This document shows, piece after piece, positions 54,925 through 64,000 of a stretch of DNA of 64,000 bases. The stretch is from positions 1 through 64,000 of the forward strand of contig NZ_LKBT01000002.1 in NCBI RefSeq assembly GCF_002699985.1. Direction: 5' to 3'. The stretch is from Pseudomonas sp. ICMP 561. Lineage in GTDB: Bacteria > Pseudomonadota > Gammaproteobacteria > Pseudomonadales > Pseudomonadaceae. The notes below the pieces were generated by a model. The model ran no database searches. It saw only the letters and a list, made by a program, of their open reading frames with translations, and was not told the origin of the DNA. The translations under genes were made by a program, and so were the position numbers. Each line of letters begins with the position of its first letter. Position 1 is the stretch's first letter.

Positions 54925-56280
54925 ATGAAGAAGCTACGTAATAAATCGCTAAATCACTTCCAGCGTATCGGTGGTTTGTCCGTATTGAGTGCGCTGGTTT
55001 TCTCCAGTGCGGCCTACGCCATCGAGCCCTACAACCCCAACGGGCATATGACCGGAGACTGGGGTGGTTTGCGCAAAGAGCTGTATGACAAGGGTTATGA
55101 TTTCTCGCTCGAATACGTTGGTGAGATGGGGTCCAACGTTCACGGCGGTTACAACACAGACAAAACGGCACGCTACAGCGATCAGTTCGCCCTCGGCGTC
55201 AACATTGACCTGCAGAAGGCTTTCGGCTGGAACGATGCCGAGTTCAAGCTGGCAATCACCGAACGTAGCGGCAAGAACATCTCCAATGACCGTCTCGGCG
55301 ATCCACGTGTCGGCACCCTGAGTTCCTCTCAGGAAGTCTGGGGTCGTGGTCAGACCTGGCGCCTGACGCAAATGTGGGTCAAACAGAAATTTCTCGACGG
55401 CAAGCTCGACATCAAAGCCGGCCGCATGGGCGAGGGTGAGGACTTCGGCAGCTTCCCTTGCGACTTCCAGAACTTGACGTTCTGCGGTACCCAGGCTGCG
55501 AACTACGTGGACACCTGGTACAACTGGCCCGTCAGCCAGTGGGCTCTGCGTGTGAAGTACAACATCACACCTGAGGTGTACGCGCAGATTGGTGTTTACG
55601 AGCAGAACCCGTCTTATCTGGAAACCGGTAATGGCTTCAAGCTGAGTGGCAGCGGTTCCAAAGGCACGCTGGTGCCAGTTGAAGTGGTGTGGTCGCCGAC
55701 CGTCAATTCGCTGCCTGGCGAATATCGTCTGGGCTACTACTTCAGCAGCCCGAGCGCCGACGACCGTTATGAGGACGTCAATGGCCAGCCTCAGGGTCTG
55801 ACCGGCGCGGCATTCAAGTCGCGTAACGAAAAGACTGGCTGGTGGGTTGTGGCACAACAACAGGTCAGTACCTTCGGTGGCGATCCGTCCCGCGGCCTGA
55901 GTCTGTTTGCCAACGCCACCGTGCATGACAAGGACACCAACTTCGTCGACAACTTCCTGCAAGTCGGCATGGTCTTCAAAGGACCTTTCGATGCGCGTCC
56001 GAAAGATGACATCGGTATTGGTGTTTCGCGTATCCACGTCAACGATAACGTCTCTGATCGTGCCCGCCAGATCAATGCCGTCAACGGTGTCGATGATTAC
56101 GACAACCCGGCTTACCTGCCTATCCAGAAGAGCGAGTACAACTCCGAGATCTACTACGGTGTGCACGTAACTGACTGGCTGACCGTTCGTCCCAACCTGC
56201 AGTACATCAAACACCCGGGTGGTGTTGATCAGGTTGATGACGCACTGGTTGCGGGTATCAAGCTGCAGACCAAGTTCTAA
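54925..56280 (+). CDS. oprB: Carbohydrate-selective porin OprB
   Basis: This 451-residue outer-membrane glucose porin has a signal peptide to about residue 32 (LSALVFSSAAYA) and mature start IEPYNPNGHMTGDWGG. The conserved Cys pair is in FPCDFQNLTFCGTQ and the C-terminal end is KLQTKF. ATG 54925 was chosen over 54910 because GAGGA lies 8 bp before it. It is a close paralog of the porin at 12993. It is the last gene of the gts operon before a terminator. Confidence 0.95.
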   Translation: MKKLRNKSLNHFQRIGGLSVLSALVFSSAAYAIEPYNPNGHMTGDWGGLRKELYDKGYDFSLEYVGEMGSNVHGGYNTDKTARYSDQFALGVNIDLQKAFGWNDAEFKLAITERSGKNISNDRLGDPRVGTLSSSQEVWGRGQTWRLTQMWVKQKFLDGKLDIKAGRMGEGEDFGSFPCDFQNLTFCGTQAANYVDTWYNWPVSQWALRVKYNITPEVYAQIGVYEQNPSYLETGNGFKLSGSGSKGTLVPVEVVWSPTVNSLPGEYRLGYYFSSPSADDRYEDVNGQPQGLTGAAFKSRNEKTGWWVVAQQQVSTFGGDPSRGLSLFANATVHDKDTNFVDNFLQVGMVFKGPFDARPKDDIGIGVSRIHVNDNVSDRARQINAVNGVDDYDNPAYLPIQKSEYNSEIYYGVHVTDWLTVRPNLQYIKHPGGVDQVDDALVAGIKLQTKF

Positions 56281-56305
56281 ACGCTCAAGGGTCGTGTGTG
56301 CTTTA

Positions 56306-56331
56306 CGGGCAGCCTGGCTGCCCGTTTTTTT
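56306..56331 (+). terminator. Rho-independent terminator of the gts-oprB operon
   Basis: CGGGCAG and CTGCCCG pair around CCTGG, followed by T7, starting 26 bp after the oprB stop. Confidence 0.92.
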
Positions 56332-56352
56332 GAGTGATGGAACGCCATTTTC

Positions 56353-56424
56353 TGTAGGAGCTGCCGAAGGCTGCGATCGCGGTGTGTCAGATCTACCGCA
56401 TCGCAGCCTTCGGCAGCTCCTACA
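56353..56424. repeat. REP pair (family B)
   Basis: TAGGAGCTGCCGAAGGCTGC and its complement face each other across about 24 bp. It follows the oprB terminator. Confidence 0.85.
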
Positions 56425-56446
56425 CATGCAGGTGATTCAAAAAGCA

Positions 56447-57322
56447 ATGACCACCAAACACCCACAAACATCCGAACACCCCCTACAGCGATTCTTCACA
56501 TCCCGACGTACCCGGCCGACTTTTGAGTGGGAGCGTCATCAGCACCGCGATGTGCTGCTGATCAATCATCCGCTGTGCCAGGCCGCCTTCAGTCGTCAGG
56601 GGGCTCAACTGCTGCATTTCCAGCCCACGGGGCAGAAACCCTGGCTCTGGTGTGCGTCGCGCTGGCCGCAGGTGGGCGCGATTCGCGGTGGAGTGCCAGT
56701 GTGTTGGCCCTGGCATGGAAAGCACCCGAATGAACCCGGCTGGCCTGCGCATGGCTGGGGGCGATTGGTGGACTGGAAGCTGATCGACAGCCACGAGAGC
56801 GAGTCCGGCGTCAGCCTGCACTGGCGTTTGCAGCTGTGTGACTGGCAGGCTGACTTGTATGCCGAACTGGGGCAGGGCATGAACCTGCGGCTCAGCACCT
56901 GTCATGAAGACAGCGAGCCTTGCCAGTTTGGCCACGCTTTGCATGCCTACTGGCGCATCAGCGATGTGGAGGATATTGCGTTGCAGGGGCTGGAAGGCGC
57001 TCAGGGCTACGATCAGTTGAATCGACGGGTGTGTCGGCAGGAAGGCGAGCTACGCGTTGCTGGCGGCTGTCAGCGGGTGTTTGAACACACCGGGGCGCTG
57101 CAACTGGAAGATCAAACCTGGCAGCGCCGCCTGGGGATCAACAGTCGTGATAACGCCAACACAGTCGTATGGCATCCCGGTAACAGGCCGCTGCTAGGCG
57201 TGGCGGGCAATGAGGCATCCGGTTTTGTCTGCGTCGAAGCGGCGTCAGGCGGCGATGAAAGCCTGAGCCTGGCACCGGGTGAGCAGGTCGAGCAGAGCTT
57301 GCAGGCGTGTTTGCTGCATTGA
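56447..57322 (+). CDS. D-hexose-6-phosphate mutarotase (YeaD-type aldose 1-epimerase)
   Basis: This 291-residue protein of the aldose epimerase fold probably interconverts anomers of glucose-6-phosphate before Zwf. Family motifs are GGVPVCWPWHG, HGWGRLVDW and HAYWRISDVEDIALQGLEG, ending GEQVEQSLQA. The start is uncertain; an in-frame ATG at 56426 lies within the REP edge and neither ATG has a strong ribosome binding site. It is placed between oprB and hexR as in other Pseudomonas glucose clusters. Confidence 0.88.
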   Translation: MTTKHPQTSEHPLQRFFTSRRTRPTFEWERHQHRDVLLINHPLCQAAFSRQGAQLLHFQPTGQKPWLWCASRWPQVGAIRGGVPVCWPWHGKHPNEPGWPAHGWGRLVDWKLIDSHESESGVSLHWRLQLCDWQADLYAELGQGMNLRLSTCHEDSEPCQFGHALHAYWRISDVEDIALQGLEGAQGYDQLNRRVCRQEGELRVAGGCQRVFEHTGALQLEDQTWQRRLGINSRDNANTVVWHPGNRPLLGVAGNEASGFVCVEAASGGDESLSLAPGEQVEQSLQACLLH

Positions 57323-57371
57323 AGTCAAACACAGGAGCCAACATGCAGCTACTGGATTGAAATGCGTTTTC

Positions 57372-57444
57372 TGTAGGAGCTGCCGAAGGCTGCGAAGCAT
57401 TTATCCTGATACGCCGCGATCGCAGCCTTCGGCAGCTCCTACAG
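57372..57444. repeat. REP pair (family B)
   Basis: It has arms as at 56353 and lies between the convergent mutarotase and hexR genes. The two copies are about 1 kb apart. Confidence 0.85.
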
Positions 57445-57457
57445 AAAGCTTTAAGCG

Positions 57458-58324
57458 CTACCCCTGATCCTCAACCGGATACCGGCTGTCATTCAAGCTT
57501 TCCTTGATCTTGCGCAGGTGCGGCTGGAAGTCCACGCCGCGGCGAAGGGTCATGCCGGTAGCCAGCACATCGAGCACGGTGAGCTGGATGATCCGCGAGG
57601 TCATCGGCATGTAGATATCGGTGTCTTCCGGCAGCGGGATATTCAGACTCACTGTGCTGGCCTGCGCCAGCGGCGAGCCGGCAGCGGTCAGGCCCAGCAC
57701 TGAAGCGCCATTGGCCCGGGCAATACGTGCCACTTCCACCAGTTCCCGCGTACGGCCTGTGTAGGAAATGATCACGAACAATTCACCGGTGTGTGCCACC
57801 GAGGCAATCATGCGCTGCATGAGCACGTCGGCGTGAGCGGTCACCGCCAGATTGAAACGGAAGAATTTGTGCTGGGCATCCAGCGCCACAGGTGCCGAGG
57901 CACCCAGCCCGAAGAAGTGGATCTGCCGCGCCTGAATCAACATGTCCACAGACTTGCTGATCAGCGCCGGATCCAGTTGCTGGACTGCACTGTCCAGCGA
58001 GGCAATCGCGCTGCCGAAGATCTTCTTGGTGTAAGCCTCGGGATCATCGTCGGCTTCCACTGCACGACTGACGTACGCGGCACCGCTGGCCAGACTTTGT
58101 GCCAACTGCAATTTGAGCTCTGGATAACCGCTGACTGCAAATGAGCGGCAGAATCGATTGACGGTCGGCTCGCTGACTTTTGCAGCCTGAGCCAATGCCG
58201 CGATACTGAAGCGAGTTGCTTGTTGTGGGTTAAGAAGAATCGCTTCAGCTACCTTGCGCTCCGCTTTGTTGAGCTCTTCGAGGCGGCTCTGGATCTGCTC
58301 CAGAAGATTTCTTGAGTGGTCCAT
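57458..58324 (-). CDS. hexR: RpiR-family repressor of glucose catabolism
   Basis: This 288-residue protein has an N-terminal helix-turn-helix ([24 protein letters not shown]) and a SIS sugar-phosphate domain (about 125-255, [33 protein letters not shown]). It represses zwf-pgl-eda, edd-glk and gapA and is released by KDPG. It is divergent from zwf. Confidence 0.94.
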   Translation of the reverse strand: MDHSRNLLEQIQSRLEELNKAERKVAEAILLNPQQATRFSIAALAQAAKVSEPTVNRFCRSFAVSGYPELKLQLAQSLASGAAYVSRAVEADDDPEAYTKKIFGSAIASLDSAVQQLDPALISKSVDMLIQARQIHFFGLGASAPVALDAQHKFFRFNLAVTAHADVLMQRMIASVAHTGELFVIISYTGRTRELVEVARIARANGASVLGLTAAGSPLAQASTVSLNIPLPEDTDIYMPMTSRIIQLTVLDVLATGMTLRRGVDFQPHLRKIKESLNDSRYPVEDQG

Positions 58325-58460
58325 TCAAAGTCCTAATCAGGCAGTTTTGCTCAGGTTTTTTTGAGGGCAGGCACATAGGGCCTTTAGCCTGTAGCAAAGG
58401 TGGCCTATCGTACTCAGGGCCTGTGTTGATCACCACTGGAATATGCTTCTAGATGGAATG

Positions 58461-58475
58461 TTGTGGTTATTACTA
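58461..58475. promoter_or_regulatory. HexR-like box upstream of zwf
   Basis: TTGTGGTTATTACTA fits TTGT-N7-ACAA with one mismatch, 68 bp before the zwf ATG and 137 bp from the hexR start. Confidence 0.6.
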
Positions 58476-58542
58476 CATATGGCCTTGAGTAACGCCTTTA
58501 AAAAAGGTATTTGTAGCTTAACTTGATAAAAGAACCAACATT

Positions 58543-60012
58543 ATGCTCTCGATTACGGTTGAACCGTGCACTTTTGCCTTGTTTGGCGCCTTGGGCGACC
58601 TGGCAGTGCGCAAACTGTTCCCGGCGCTTTATCAGCTCGACCGCGCTGGATTGCTGCACGCTGACACGCGAATTCTTGCGTTGGCGCGTGAGTCTGGCGA
58701 CGCACAGCAGCATTTGGCACACATCGAAGATTCATTACGCCGCTTTGTTCCCGAAGCACAGCTTGAAACTGAACACGTGGAGCGTTTCCAGGCGCGTCTG
58801 AGTTACCTGCACGTCGACTTTCTCAAGGCCGAGGATTACGTCGCGCTGGCGGAGCGTGTGGGCGATGCGGAAACCCTGATTGCCTACTTCGCCACGCCGG
58901 CTTCGGTATACGGCGCGATCTGTGAAAACCTGGCATCGGTTAACCTGACCGAGCGCACCCGTGCCGTGCTGGAAAAGCCCATCGGCCACGACCTCGCCTC
59001 GTCGCGTCGTGTCAACGATGCCGTGGCGCAGTTCCTGCCGGAAACCCGCGTCTACCGCATCGACCATTATCTGGGCAAGGACACCGTTCAGAACCTGATC
59101 GCCTTGCGTTTCGCCAACAGCCTGTTTGAAACCCAGTGGAACCAGAATCACATCTCCCACGTTGAAATCACTGTGGCGGAGAAGGTGGGTATCGAAGGCC
59201 GTTGGGGGTATTTCGATCAGGCCGGGCAACTGCGCGACATGATCCAGAACCACTTGCTGCAATTGCTGTGTCTGATCGCCATGGACCCGCCGAGTGATCT
59301 GTCCGCCGACAGTATTCGTGACGAGAAGGTCAAGGTGCTCAAGGCCCTCGCACCGTTCACGCCGGAGCGCCTCGCCACTCAAGTGGTTCGCGGTCAGTAC
59401 ACCGCGGGTTACAGCGAAGGCAAGGCTGTGCCGGGTTATCTGGAAGAAGAGAATTCCAACACCCAGAGCGACACCGAAACCTTCGTTGCCCTGCGTGCCG
59501 ATATCCGTAACTGGCGTTGGTCAGGTACACCGTTCTATTTGCGTACCGGCAAGCGTATGCCGCAAAAACTGTCGCAGATCGTGATCCATTTCAAAGAGCC
59601 GCCGCACTACATCTTCGCCCCTGAGCAACGTATGCAGATCAGCAATCGCCTGATCATTCGCCTACAGCCGGACGAAGGCATTTCTTTGCAGGTCATGACC
59701 AAGGATCAGGGCCTGGACAAAGGCATGCAGCTGCGCAGCGGCCCGTTGCAACTGAATTTTTCCGACACTTACCGCAGCGCGCGCGTGCCTGATGCGTACG
59801 AACGTTTGTTGCTGGAAGTCATGCGCGGCAATCAGAACCTGTTTGTTCGCAAAGATGAAATTGAGTACGCCTGGCAATGGTGCGATCAGTTGATCGCCGG
59901 CTGGAAAAAGGCGGGCGATGCGCCCAAGCCTTACCCCGCCGGAACGTGGGGGCCGATGAGCTCCATTGCCCTGATTACTCGTGATGGGAGATCGTGGTAT
60001 GGCGATATGTGA
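58543..60012 (+). CDS. zwf: Glucose-6-phosphate 1-dehydrogenase
   Basis: This 489-residue enzyme oxidises glucose-6-phosphate to 6-phosphogluconolactone. It has the cofactor-binding region [19 protein letters not shown] and the substrate-binding signature [13 protein letters not shown]. Length is normal. It overlaps pgl by 14 bp, giving the zwf-pgl-eda operon. Confidence 0.96.
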   Translation: MLSITVEPCTFALFGALGDLAVRKLFPALYQLDRAGLLHADTRILALARESGDAQQHLAHIEDSLRRFVPEAQLETEHVERFQARLSYLHVDFLKAEDYVALAERVGDAETLIAYFATPASVYGAICENLASVNLTERTRAVLEKPIGHDLASSRRVNDAVAQFLPETRVYRIDHYLGKDTVQNLIALRFANSLFETQWNQNHISHVEITVAEKVGIEGRWGYFDQAGQLRDMIQNHLLQLLCLIAMDPPSDLSADSIRDEKVKVLKALAPFTPERLATQVVRGQYTAGYSEGKAVPGYLEEENSNTQSDTETFVALRADIRNWRWSGTPFYLRTGKRMPQKLSQIVIHFKEPPHYIFAPEQRMQISNRLIIRLQPDEGISLQVMTKDQGLDKGMQLRSGPLQLNFSDTYRSARVPDAYERLLLEVMRGNQNLFVRKDEIEYAWQWCDQLIAGWKKAGDAPKPYPAGTWGPMSSIALITRDGRSWYGDM

Positions 60013-60712
60013 ACTTGAATTTCCGCAGGGCCTCGTGGCCCGTGAATTCGATAATCCGCAGCTGCTGGCCGAGACGCTGGCAGCCAATGTAGCCGAACAG
60101 CTCAGCGCTGCAATCAACGCCAAGGGCGTCGCGACGCTGGTGGTCTCCGGTGGCCGTAGCCCGGTGGCGTTTTTCCAGAGCCTGGCGCAGCAGCCGCTGG
60201 ACTGGTCGAAAGTGGTTATCAGCCTGGCTGATGAGCGCTGGGTGCCCGTTGAGCATGCCGACAGCAATGCCGGGCTGCTGCAGCGTTTCCTGTTGCAAGG
60301 TCCTGCGGCCAAGGCGCGCTTCTTCGGTCTATACACCGTCGCGCCGAGCCTTGAAGAGGCCGCCGACGCGGCTGATCAGGCGCTGGCCGAACTGCCACCG
60401 ATTGACGTGCTGATTCTGGGCATGGGCGATGACGGTCATACCGCGTCGCTGTTCCCGAACAGTCCGAACCTGAGCGAAGCGTTGCAACTGGACAGTACTC
60501 GTCGTTGCTTGCCGATGCTGGCGCCAGCTGTTCCGCATCAACGCCTGACCATGACCCGTCAACTGCTGGCTTCGGCGCGCCTGCCGATTCTGTCGGTTTC
60601 CGGCCAGGCCAAACTCGACACCCTGCGGGCCGCATTGGCGGGCGATGACCTCGCTGAAATGCCAATACGCGCCTTTCTTGACTCTTCACTTGAGATTTAC
60701 TGGTGCCCATAA
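59999..60712 (+). CDS. pgl: 6-phosphogluconolactonase
   Basis: This 237-residue hydrolase opens the lactone made by Zwf. It has [12 protein letters not shown] (phosphate site), LADERWVP and [15 protein letters not shown] 59999 has GGGAG 8 bp upstream and lies inside the zwf 3' end. The eda start is 17 bp after its stop. Confidence 0.95.
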   Translation: MAICELEFPQGLVAREFDNPQLLAETLAANVAEQLSAAINAKGVATLVVSGGRSPVAFFQSLAQQPLDWSKVVISLADERWVPVEHADSNAGLLQRFLLQGPAAKARFFGLYTVAPSLEEAADAADQALAELPPIDVLILGMGDDGHTASLFPNSPNLSEALQLDSTRRCLPMLAPAVPHQRLTMTRQLLASARLPILSVSGQAKLDTLRAALAGDDLAEMPIRAFLDSSLEIYWCP

Positions 60713-60729
60713 CAAAAGGATCCGCCGCC

Positions 60730-61404
60730 ATGAACACCGTCGATACCACTCAGCCGCTGAACAGCATGGCGAACAAGATCAAGCAGATTGACGACCTCTG
60801 CGCCAAGGCAAAGATTTTGCCTGTCATCACCATCCTGCGTGACGAAGACGTCCTGCCGCTGGCGGATGCTTTGGCCGCCGGTGGCATGACGGCGCTGGAA
60901 GTTACCTTGCGTTCGGCGTTTGGCCTGAGCGCAATCCGCATTCTTCGTGAGCAGCGCCCTGAGCTTTGCGTTGGCGCTGGCACCATTCTCGACCGGCACA
61001 TGCTGGCCGACGCCGAGGCAGCCGGTTCACAATTCATCGTCACGCCAGGCAGTACGCAAGATTTGCTGCAAGCCGCGCTCGACAGCCCGCTGCCGCTGTT
61101 GCCCGGCATCAGCAGTGCGTCGGAAATCATGATCGGCTACGCGATGGGCTACCGTCGTTTCAAGCTGTTCCCGGCAGAAATCAGCGGCGGCGTTGCGGCG
61201 ATCAAAGCCCTTGGCGGCCCGTTCAATGAAGTGCGTTTCTGCCCAACCGGCGGCGTCAACGCCGACAACCTCAAGAGCTACATGGCGCAGCCTAACGTCA
61301 TGTGCGTCGGCGGTACTTGGATGATCGACAACGCGTGGGTCAAGAATGGCGACTGGGGCCGTATCCAGGAAGCCACCGCGCAGGCGATGGCGTTGTTCGA
61401 TTAA
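60730..61404 (+). CDS. eda: KDPG aldolase (2-dehydro-3-deoxyphosphogluconate aldolase)
   Basis: This 224-residue aldolase splits KDPG to pyruvate and glyceraldehyde-3-phosphate. The catalytic Glu lies in TALEVTLRS and the Schiff-base Lys in RRFKLFPAE. The usual GTI and GGVNADN motifs are present. ATG 60730 has AAGGA upstream. It is the last gene of the operon; a REPIN follows. Confidence 0.96.
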   Translation: MNTVDTTQPLNSMANKIKQIDDLCAKAKILPVITILRDEDVLPLADALAAGGMTALEVTLRSAFGLSAIRILREQRPELCVGAGTILDRHMLADAEAAGSQFIVTPGSTQDLLQAALDSPLPLLPGISSASEIMIGYAMGYRRFKLFPAEISGGVAAIKALGGPFNEVRFCPTGGVNADNLKSYMAQPNVMCVGGTWMIDNAWVKNGDWGRIQEATAQAMALFD

Positions 61405-61413
61405 CACCAGTCC

Positions 61414-61503
61414 GTAGGACCGGCTTCAGCCGGGAGGACGTCAGTGCATTCGCTGAATTTGTTTCGTCAGAAATGCCGCCCTCCCGGCTGAAGCCGGTCC
61501 TAC
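61414..61503. repeat. REPIN (family A) after eda
   Basis: The arms contain CCGGCTTCAGCCGGGAG, with compensating changes in both arms compared with other copies. It lies between convergent genes. Confidence 0.85.
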
Positions 61504-61516
61504 GAATGGATCGATA

Positions 61517-62695
61517 TTACTGGTCAAGCTTTTGCAGCGCCTCCACCAACAACCCCATATCCGCCGCTGAGGTACTGAACCCCGGCGTAATCCGGATACA
61601 AGGCCCGCACGCTGCGCCCTCACGGGCGACGGTGAACAGGTTGTAGTCCTCCAGCAAGCGCTTAACCATTTTCTGCTGATCTGCCTGACGGGTGAAGCGC
61701 AGCGCGGTGATCCCGCAATACAGCCGCGGATCGTCCGGGGTCAGAATCTCGATATGGTCCAGCCCTCTGGACGGCTTTACCCACAAGTCGCGCAAGTAGT
61801 TCAGGCGTGCGCCTTTACTGGCCGAGCCACCCATCGCCGCATGCTCTTCGAACACTTTGGGCAAAGTCATCCAGGCCGGAATATTCGGTGTGCCATAAGG
61901 CACCAGCGACAGAATGTTATCGGGGGAGTAGCGGGTGTCGCCCATGTCCGGGTCGATGGCTGAAATCCTCTCCCGCGCTACATAGATAACCCCAAGGCTC
62001 AACGGCGCGCCAATCCACTTCTGCAGGTTGTAGCCCGCGAACGCCACGCCCAGCTCGTCGAGTTTGAAATCCAGTTGGCCCAGTGCGTGGGCACCATCAA
62101 GGATGATATCCACGCCGTGCTCTTTCGCCAGACCGGCAATGGCCTGGACCGGCATCACGAGTCCTGTGCGGTGAGTGACATGGGTCAGCGCCATCAGCTT
62201 GAGCCGTGGATACTGCTCGAAGGCTTGCTGATAGCTGTTCAACAGGCTTTCGTAGGTAACGGGGTGGACGTGGGAAATCTCGATGACTTCGACGCCACGG
62301 CTTTTGGCCAGCCAGCGCATGGCAGACTGCACGCTGATGTAATCCAGATCACAGATCAGCACCTGATCGCCAGGTTGCAGCTGGTTGTAGTTGCGGATCA
62401 GCGACTGTAACGATTCGGATGCGCAGCGGGTGATTGCGATTTCTTCTGCGCTGACTTGTAGCAGTTGCGCCAGTTCGGCGTGGATCATGCCGCTGTCATG
62501 GGTATCGAATTGGCGACGCACATACACCGAGTTGCTACGGTTCACATAATCAATATTGCGACGATAGTCTTCCATGACTTCACGTGTCATGCGCCCGAAG
62601 TAGCCGTTCTCCAGATTGATCGGCCCTGGCTCAACGTCGTAGCGCCCGGCGATGTCCTGCCAGAACTGTTCATCCCTTGCCTGTTGCTCGAGCAT
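61517..62695 (-). CDS. Class V aminotransferase (isopenicillin N epimerase-like)
   Basis: This 392-residue PLP enzyme has the phosphate-binding region ITRCASESLQSLI, DGAHALGQLD with the cofactor-contacting Asp, and the Schiff-base Lys in AGYNLQKWIGAP. The ATG at 62695 has GAGGGG 5 bp upstream. It resembles cysteine desulfurase-like and epimerase-like members. Its substrate is unknown and it stands alone. Confidence 0.85.
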   Translation of the reverse strand: MLEQQARDEQFWQDIAGRYDVEPGPINLENGYFGRMTREVMEDYRRNIDYVNRSNSVYVRRQFDTHDSGMIHAELAQLLQVSAEEIAITRCASESLQSLIRNYNQLQPGDQVLICDLDYISVQSAMRWLAKSRGVEVIEISHVHPVTYESLLNSYQQAFEQYPRLKLMALTHVTHRTGLVMPVQAIAGLAKEHGVDIILDGAHALGQLDFKLDELGVAFAGYNLQKWIGAPLSLGVIYVARERISAIDPDMGDTRYSPDNILSLVPYGTPNIPAWMTLPKVFEEHAAMGGSASKGARLNYLRDLWVKPSRGLDHIEILTPDDPRLYCGITALRFTRQADQQKMVKRLLEDYNLFTVAREGAACGPCIRITPGFSTSAADMGLLVEALQKLDQ

Positions 62696-62780
62696 TGCGT
62701 CCCCTCTTGTCAAAACAATCTAACCATCTCTATGAATTGCTGACGAACTATGGAAGCGGTGCTTGGTGATGCGTAATCCC

Positions 62781-62871
62781 GTAGGACCGGCTTTAGCCGG
62801 GAGGGCGTCGGCAACATTTGCCAAACCTTCTTCGCCAGAAATACCGCTCTCCCGGCTAAAGCCGGTCCTAC
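62781..62871. repeat. REPIN (family A)
   Basis: The arms contain CCGGCTTTAGCCGGGAG and complement, in the gap between two minus-strand genes. Confidence 0.85.
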
Positions 62872-62917
62872 GGAATTGCAGGCGACCAAAGAATCTCTCA
62901 CGTGATCCGGCTGCCAG

Positions 62918-63148
62918 TCAGTCCAGCTTCTTCCGCGGCCCCTTGCGTAGCGGTTCCAGCAGCTCCGACAGGCCGTTATGGTCAATCTCCTGCATTAACG
63001 CCAACAGGCTGCCCAGTTCGCCCTTGGGAAAGCCCTCCCGCGCAAACCAATTCAGGTATTGGCCCGGCAAGTCGGCCAGCAGGCGGCCTTTGTATTTGCC
63101 AAACGGCATTTCGCGGGTGACCAGCAGCAAAAGTTTTTCCGGATCCAT
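62918..63148 (-). CDS. DUF3820-family small protein
   Basis: This 76-residue basic protein starts MDPEKLLLLVTREMPFGKYKGRLL and has the family pattern MPFGKYKG...LPGQYLNWFA. ATG 63148 begins the domain; a TTG at 63172 is the alternative. The family has been described as a putative quorum-sensing-regulated virulence factor, but biochemical function is not established. Confidence 0.8.
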   Translation of the reverse strand: MDPEKLLLLVTREMPFGKYKGRLLADLPGQYLNWFAREGFPKGELGSLLALMQEIDHNGLSELLEPLRKGPRKKLD

Positions 63149-63368
63149 GAGCTTCGCGTTACCTGATTTCAAAACACCCTGACGATACGTGCATTCTGCA
63201 TGCAGGCCAAAGGACAGTTCATGCAGAAATCACGACTCATCTGTATGGCGTTTAATATAAGTCATTGATTTTAAAGATTTAAGTTTATTCAAAAAAGCTG
63301 GCATGCCCCCTGCAATTACCTAAGCATGCAAATCATTTTGTATAAACCTGCCCATAAGGAACTTGAAA

Positions 63369-63848
63369 ATGACTGACATCAATAAAGAATCGATCTCCCT
63401 TCTGAACGACCTGATCGAAACCAGCAAAGATGGCGAAAAGGGTTTTCAGACCAGCGCAGAAGATATCAAAAACCCTGCGATCAAGGCTTACTTCCTGAGC
63501 CGTTCTGCAGAAATCAAAACTTCGGTCGCTGAACTGCAGGCTGAAGTACGTTCACTGGGCGGCGATCCAGAAACCTCTTCCAGCGTAAGTGGCACCCTGC
63601 ACCGCGCATGGGTTGACCTGAAGTCGGTATTGACCGGCAAAGACGACAAAGCAATCCTGGAAGAAGTAGAGCGCGGCGAAGACGTAGCGCTGAAGGCTTA
63701 CAAAGAAGCCCGTCAGAAAGCGGTTGAGAAAAATCTGCCAGCTTCCGTTACCTCGTTGATCGACAAGCAACTAGTTGGCGTGCAAGCTAACCACGATAAA
63801 GTCCGTGACCTGCGTAATGCTGCTCGTGCCGAGAAAGCTGCACACTAA
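63369..63848 (+). CDS. DUF2383 (PA2169-type) four-helix bundle protein
   Basis: This 159-residue highly helical, charged protein has a ferritin-like core (ISLLNDLIETSKDGEKGFQTSAED; EEVERGEDVALKAYKEA; ANHDKVRDLRNA). ATG 63369 has AAGGA 8 bp upstream. The family is often stress-induced in Pseudomonas. It is preceded by an A/T-rich promoter region and followed by a terminator. Confidence 0.88.
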   Translation: MTDINKESISLLNDLIETSKDGEKGFQTSAEDIKNPAIKAYFLSRSAEIKTSVAELQAEVRSLGGDPETSSSVSGTLHRAWVDLKSVLTGKDDKAILEEVERGEDVALKAYKEARQKAVEKNLPASVTSLIDKQLVGVQANHDKVRDLRNAARAEKAAH

Positions 63849-63861
63849 GACTTGATTTTCT

Positions 63862-63891
63862 AAAAAACGCCAGCCAGTCTGGCGTTTTTTT
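63862..63891 (+). terminator. Rho-independent terminator after the DUF2383 gene
   Basis: CGCCAG and CTGGCG pair, flanked by A6 and T7, so it may work in both directions. Confidence 0.9.
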
Positions 63892-63930
63892 ATGGCTGTA
63901 ATTCAGCGATATTTTTGGCCTCCCTCGGGA

Positions 63931-63960
63931 CAGGCAGGAGCGAATTTATTCGCGAAGAGG
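63931..63960. repeat. Single REP arm at the window end
   Basis: GGAGCGAATTTATTCGCGAA is a half-palindrome of the type seen at about 6390. Its partner would lie beyond the window. Confidence 0.6.
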
Positions 63961-64000
63961 CCAACGTTATCGCTGGATAATCAACTGACTGAACCCTGCC

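Noticed and set aside
54949..56427. 492-codon open frame on the minus strand
   Set aside because: It is antisense to oprB and has the same explanation. Long antisense frames inside gltS (48864-50150), gtsD (53667-54905), glk (46725-47783) and the heme receptor gene (39636-40742) were dismissed likewise.

Overview
The window comes from a Pseudomonas chromosome, most likely the P. fluorescens/P. putida/P. syringae side of the genus. The main evidence is the complete Entner-Doudoroff glucose cluster in its typical Pseudomonas arrangement (gap, edd-glk-gltR-gltS, gtsABCD-oprB-mutarotase, hexR, zwf-pgl-eda), the oprB/gcd pair, and many short palindromic extragenic repeats (REP/REPIN) of types common in this genus. 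Gene starts, TTG/GTG usage and 4-bp ATGA overlaps also fit.

Layout. 0.1-9.8 kb: a catabolic cluster with a GntR regulator carrying two winged-helix domains, an amidase, a polysaccharide-deacetylase-fold hydrolase resembling cyclic imidase/HP0310, an MFS transporter, two SDR dehydrogenases, and a translationally coupled trio (small CxxC protein, CobW-type GTPase, substrate-binding protein with no signal peptide). A reasonable reading is uptake and stepwise hydrolysis of a cyclic imide or related amide. 9.8-18 kb: two arrays of the same 94/95-bp tandem repeat in opposite orientation bracket gcd, an OprB porin, a VF530-like protein, a Pr6Pr membrane protein and an nfeR-nfeF-like PadR/ferric-reductase operon. 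18-21 kb: a large class-A-PBP-like protein.

21.3-27.1 kb is an A+T-rich accessory block that I do not recognise. It has two paralogous secreted proteins on the plus strand and four paralogous signal-less proteins on the minus strand. The first four genes form two convergent secreted/cytosolic pairs, each with a hairpin between the genes. Each family has its own strongly conserved upstream sequence. This is the best candidate for an undescribed system. It is followed by opgC (periplasmic glucan modification) and a gtrA-gtrB-gtr(acyl/glucosyl transferase-like) O-antigen modification operon (27-31.4 kb).

31.4-43.5 kb: a ferredoxin-type glutamate synthase-like protein, an XAC0095-like protein, a zinc-free L31 with a Zur-like box, ddlA-nudix, a TyrR/PhhR-type sigma-54 activator, small conserved proteins, and a heme uptake module (ECF sigma HxuI, anti-sigma HxuR, TonB receptor HxuA, heme oxygenase). 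43.8-61.4 kb: the glucose cluster. Glucose crosses OprB, is imported by GtsABCD or oxidised in the periplasm by Gcd, is phosphorylated by Glk and passes through Zwf, Pgl, Edd and Eda to pyruvate and glyceraldehyde-3-phosphate, which Gap oxidises. HexR-type TTGT-N7-ACAA boxes lie in the gap/edd interval, with a one-mismatch version before zwf. The window ends with a class V aminotransferase, a DUF3820 protein and a DUF2383 four-helix protein.
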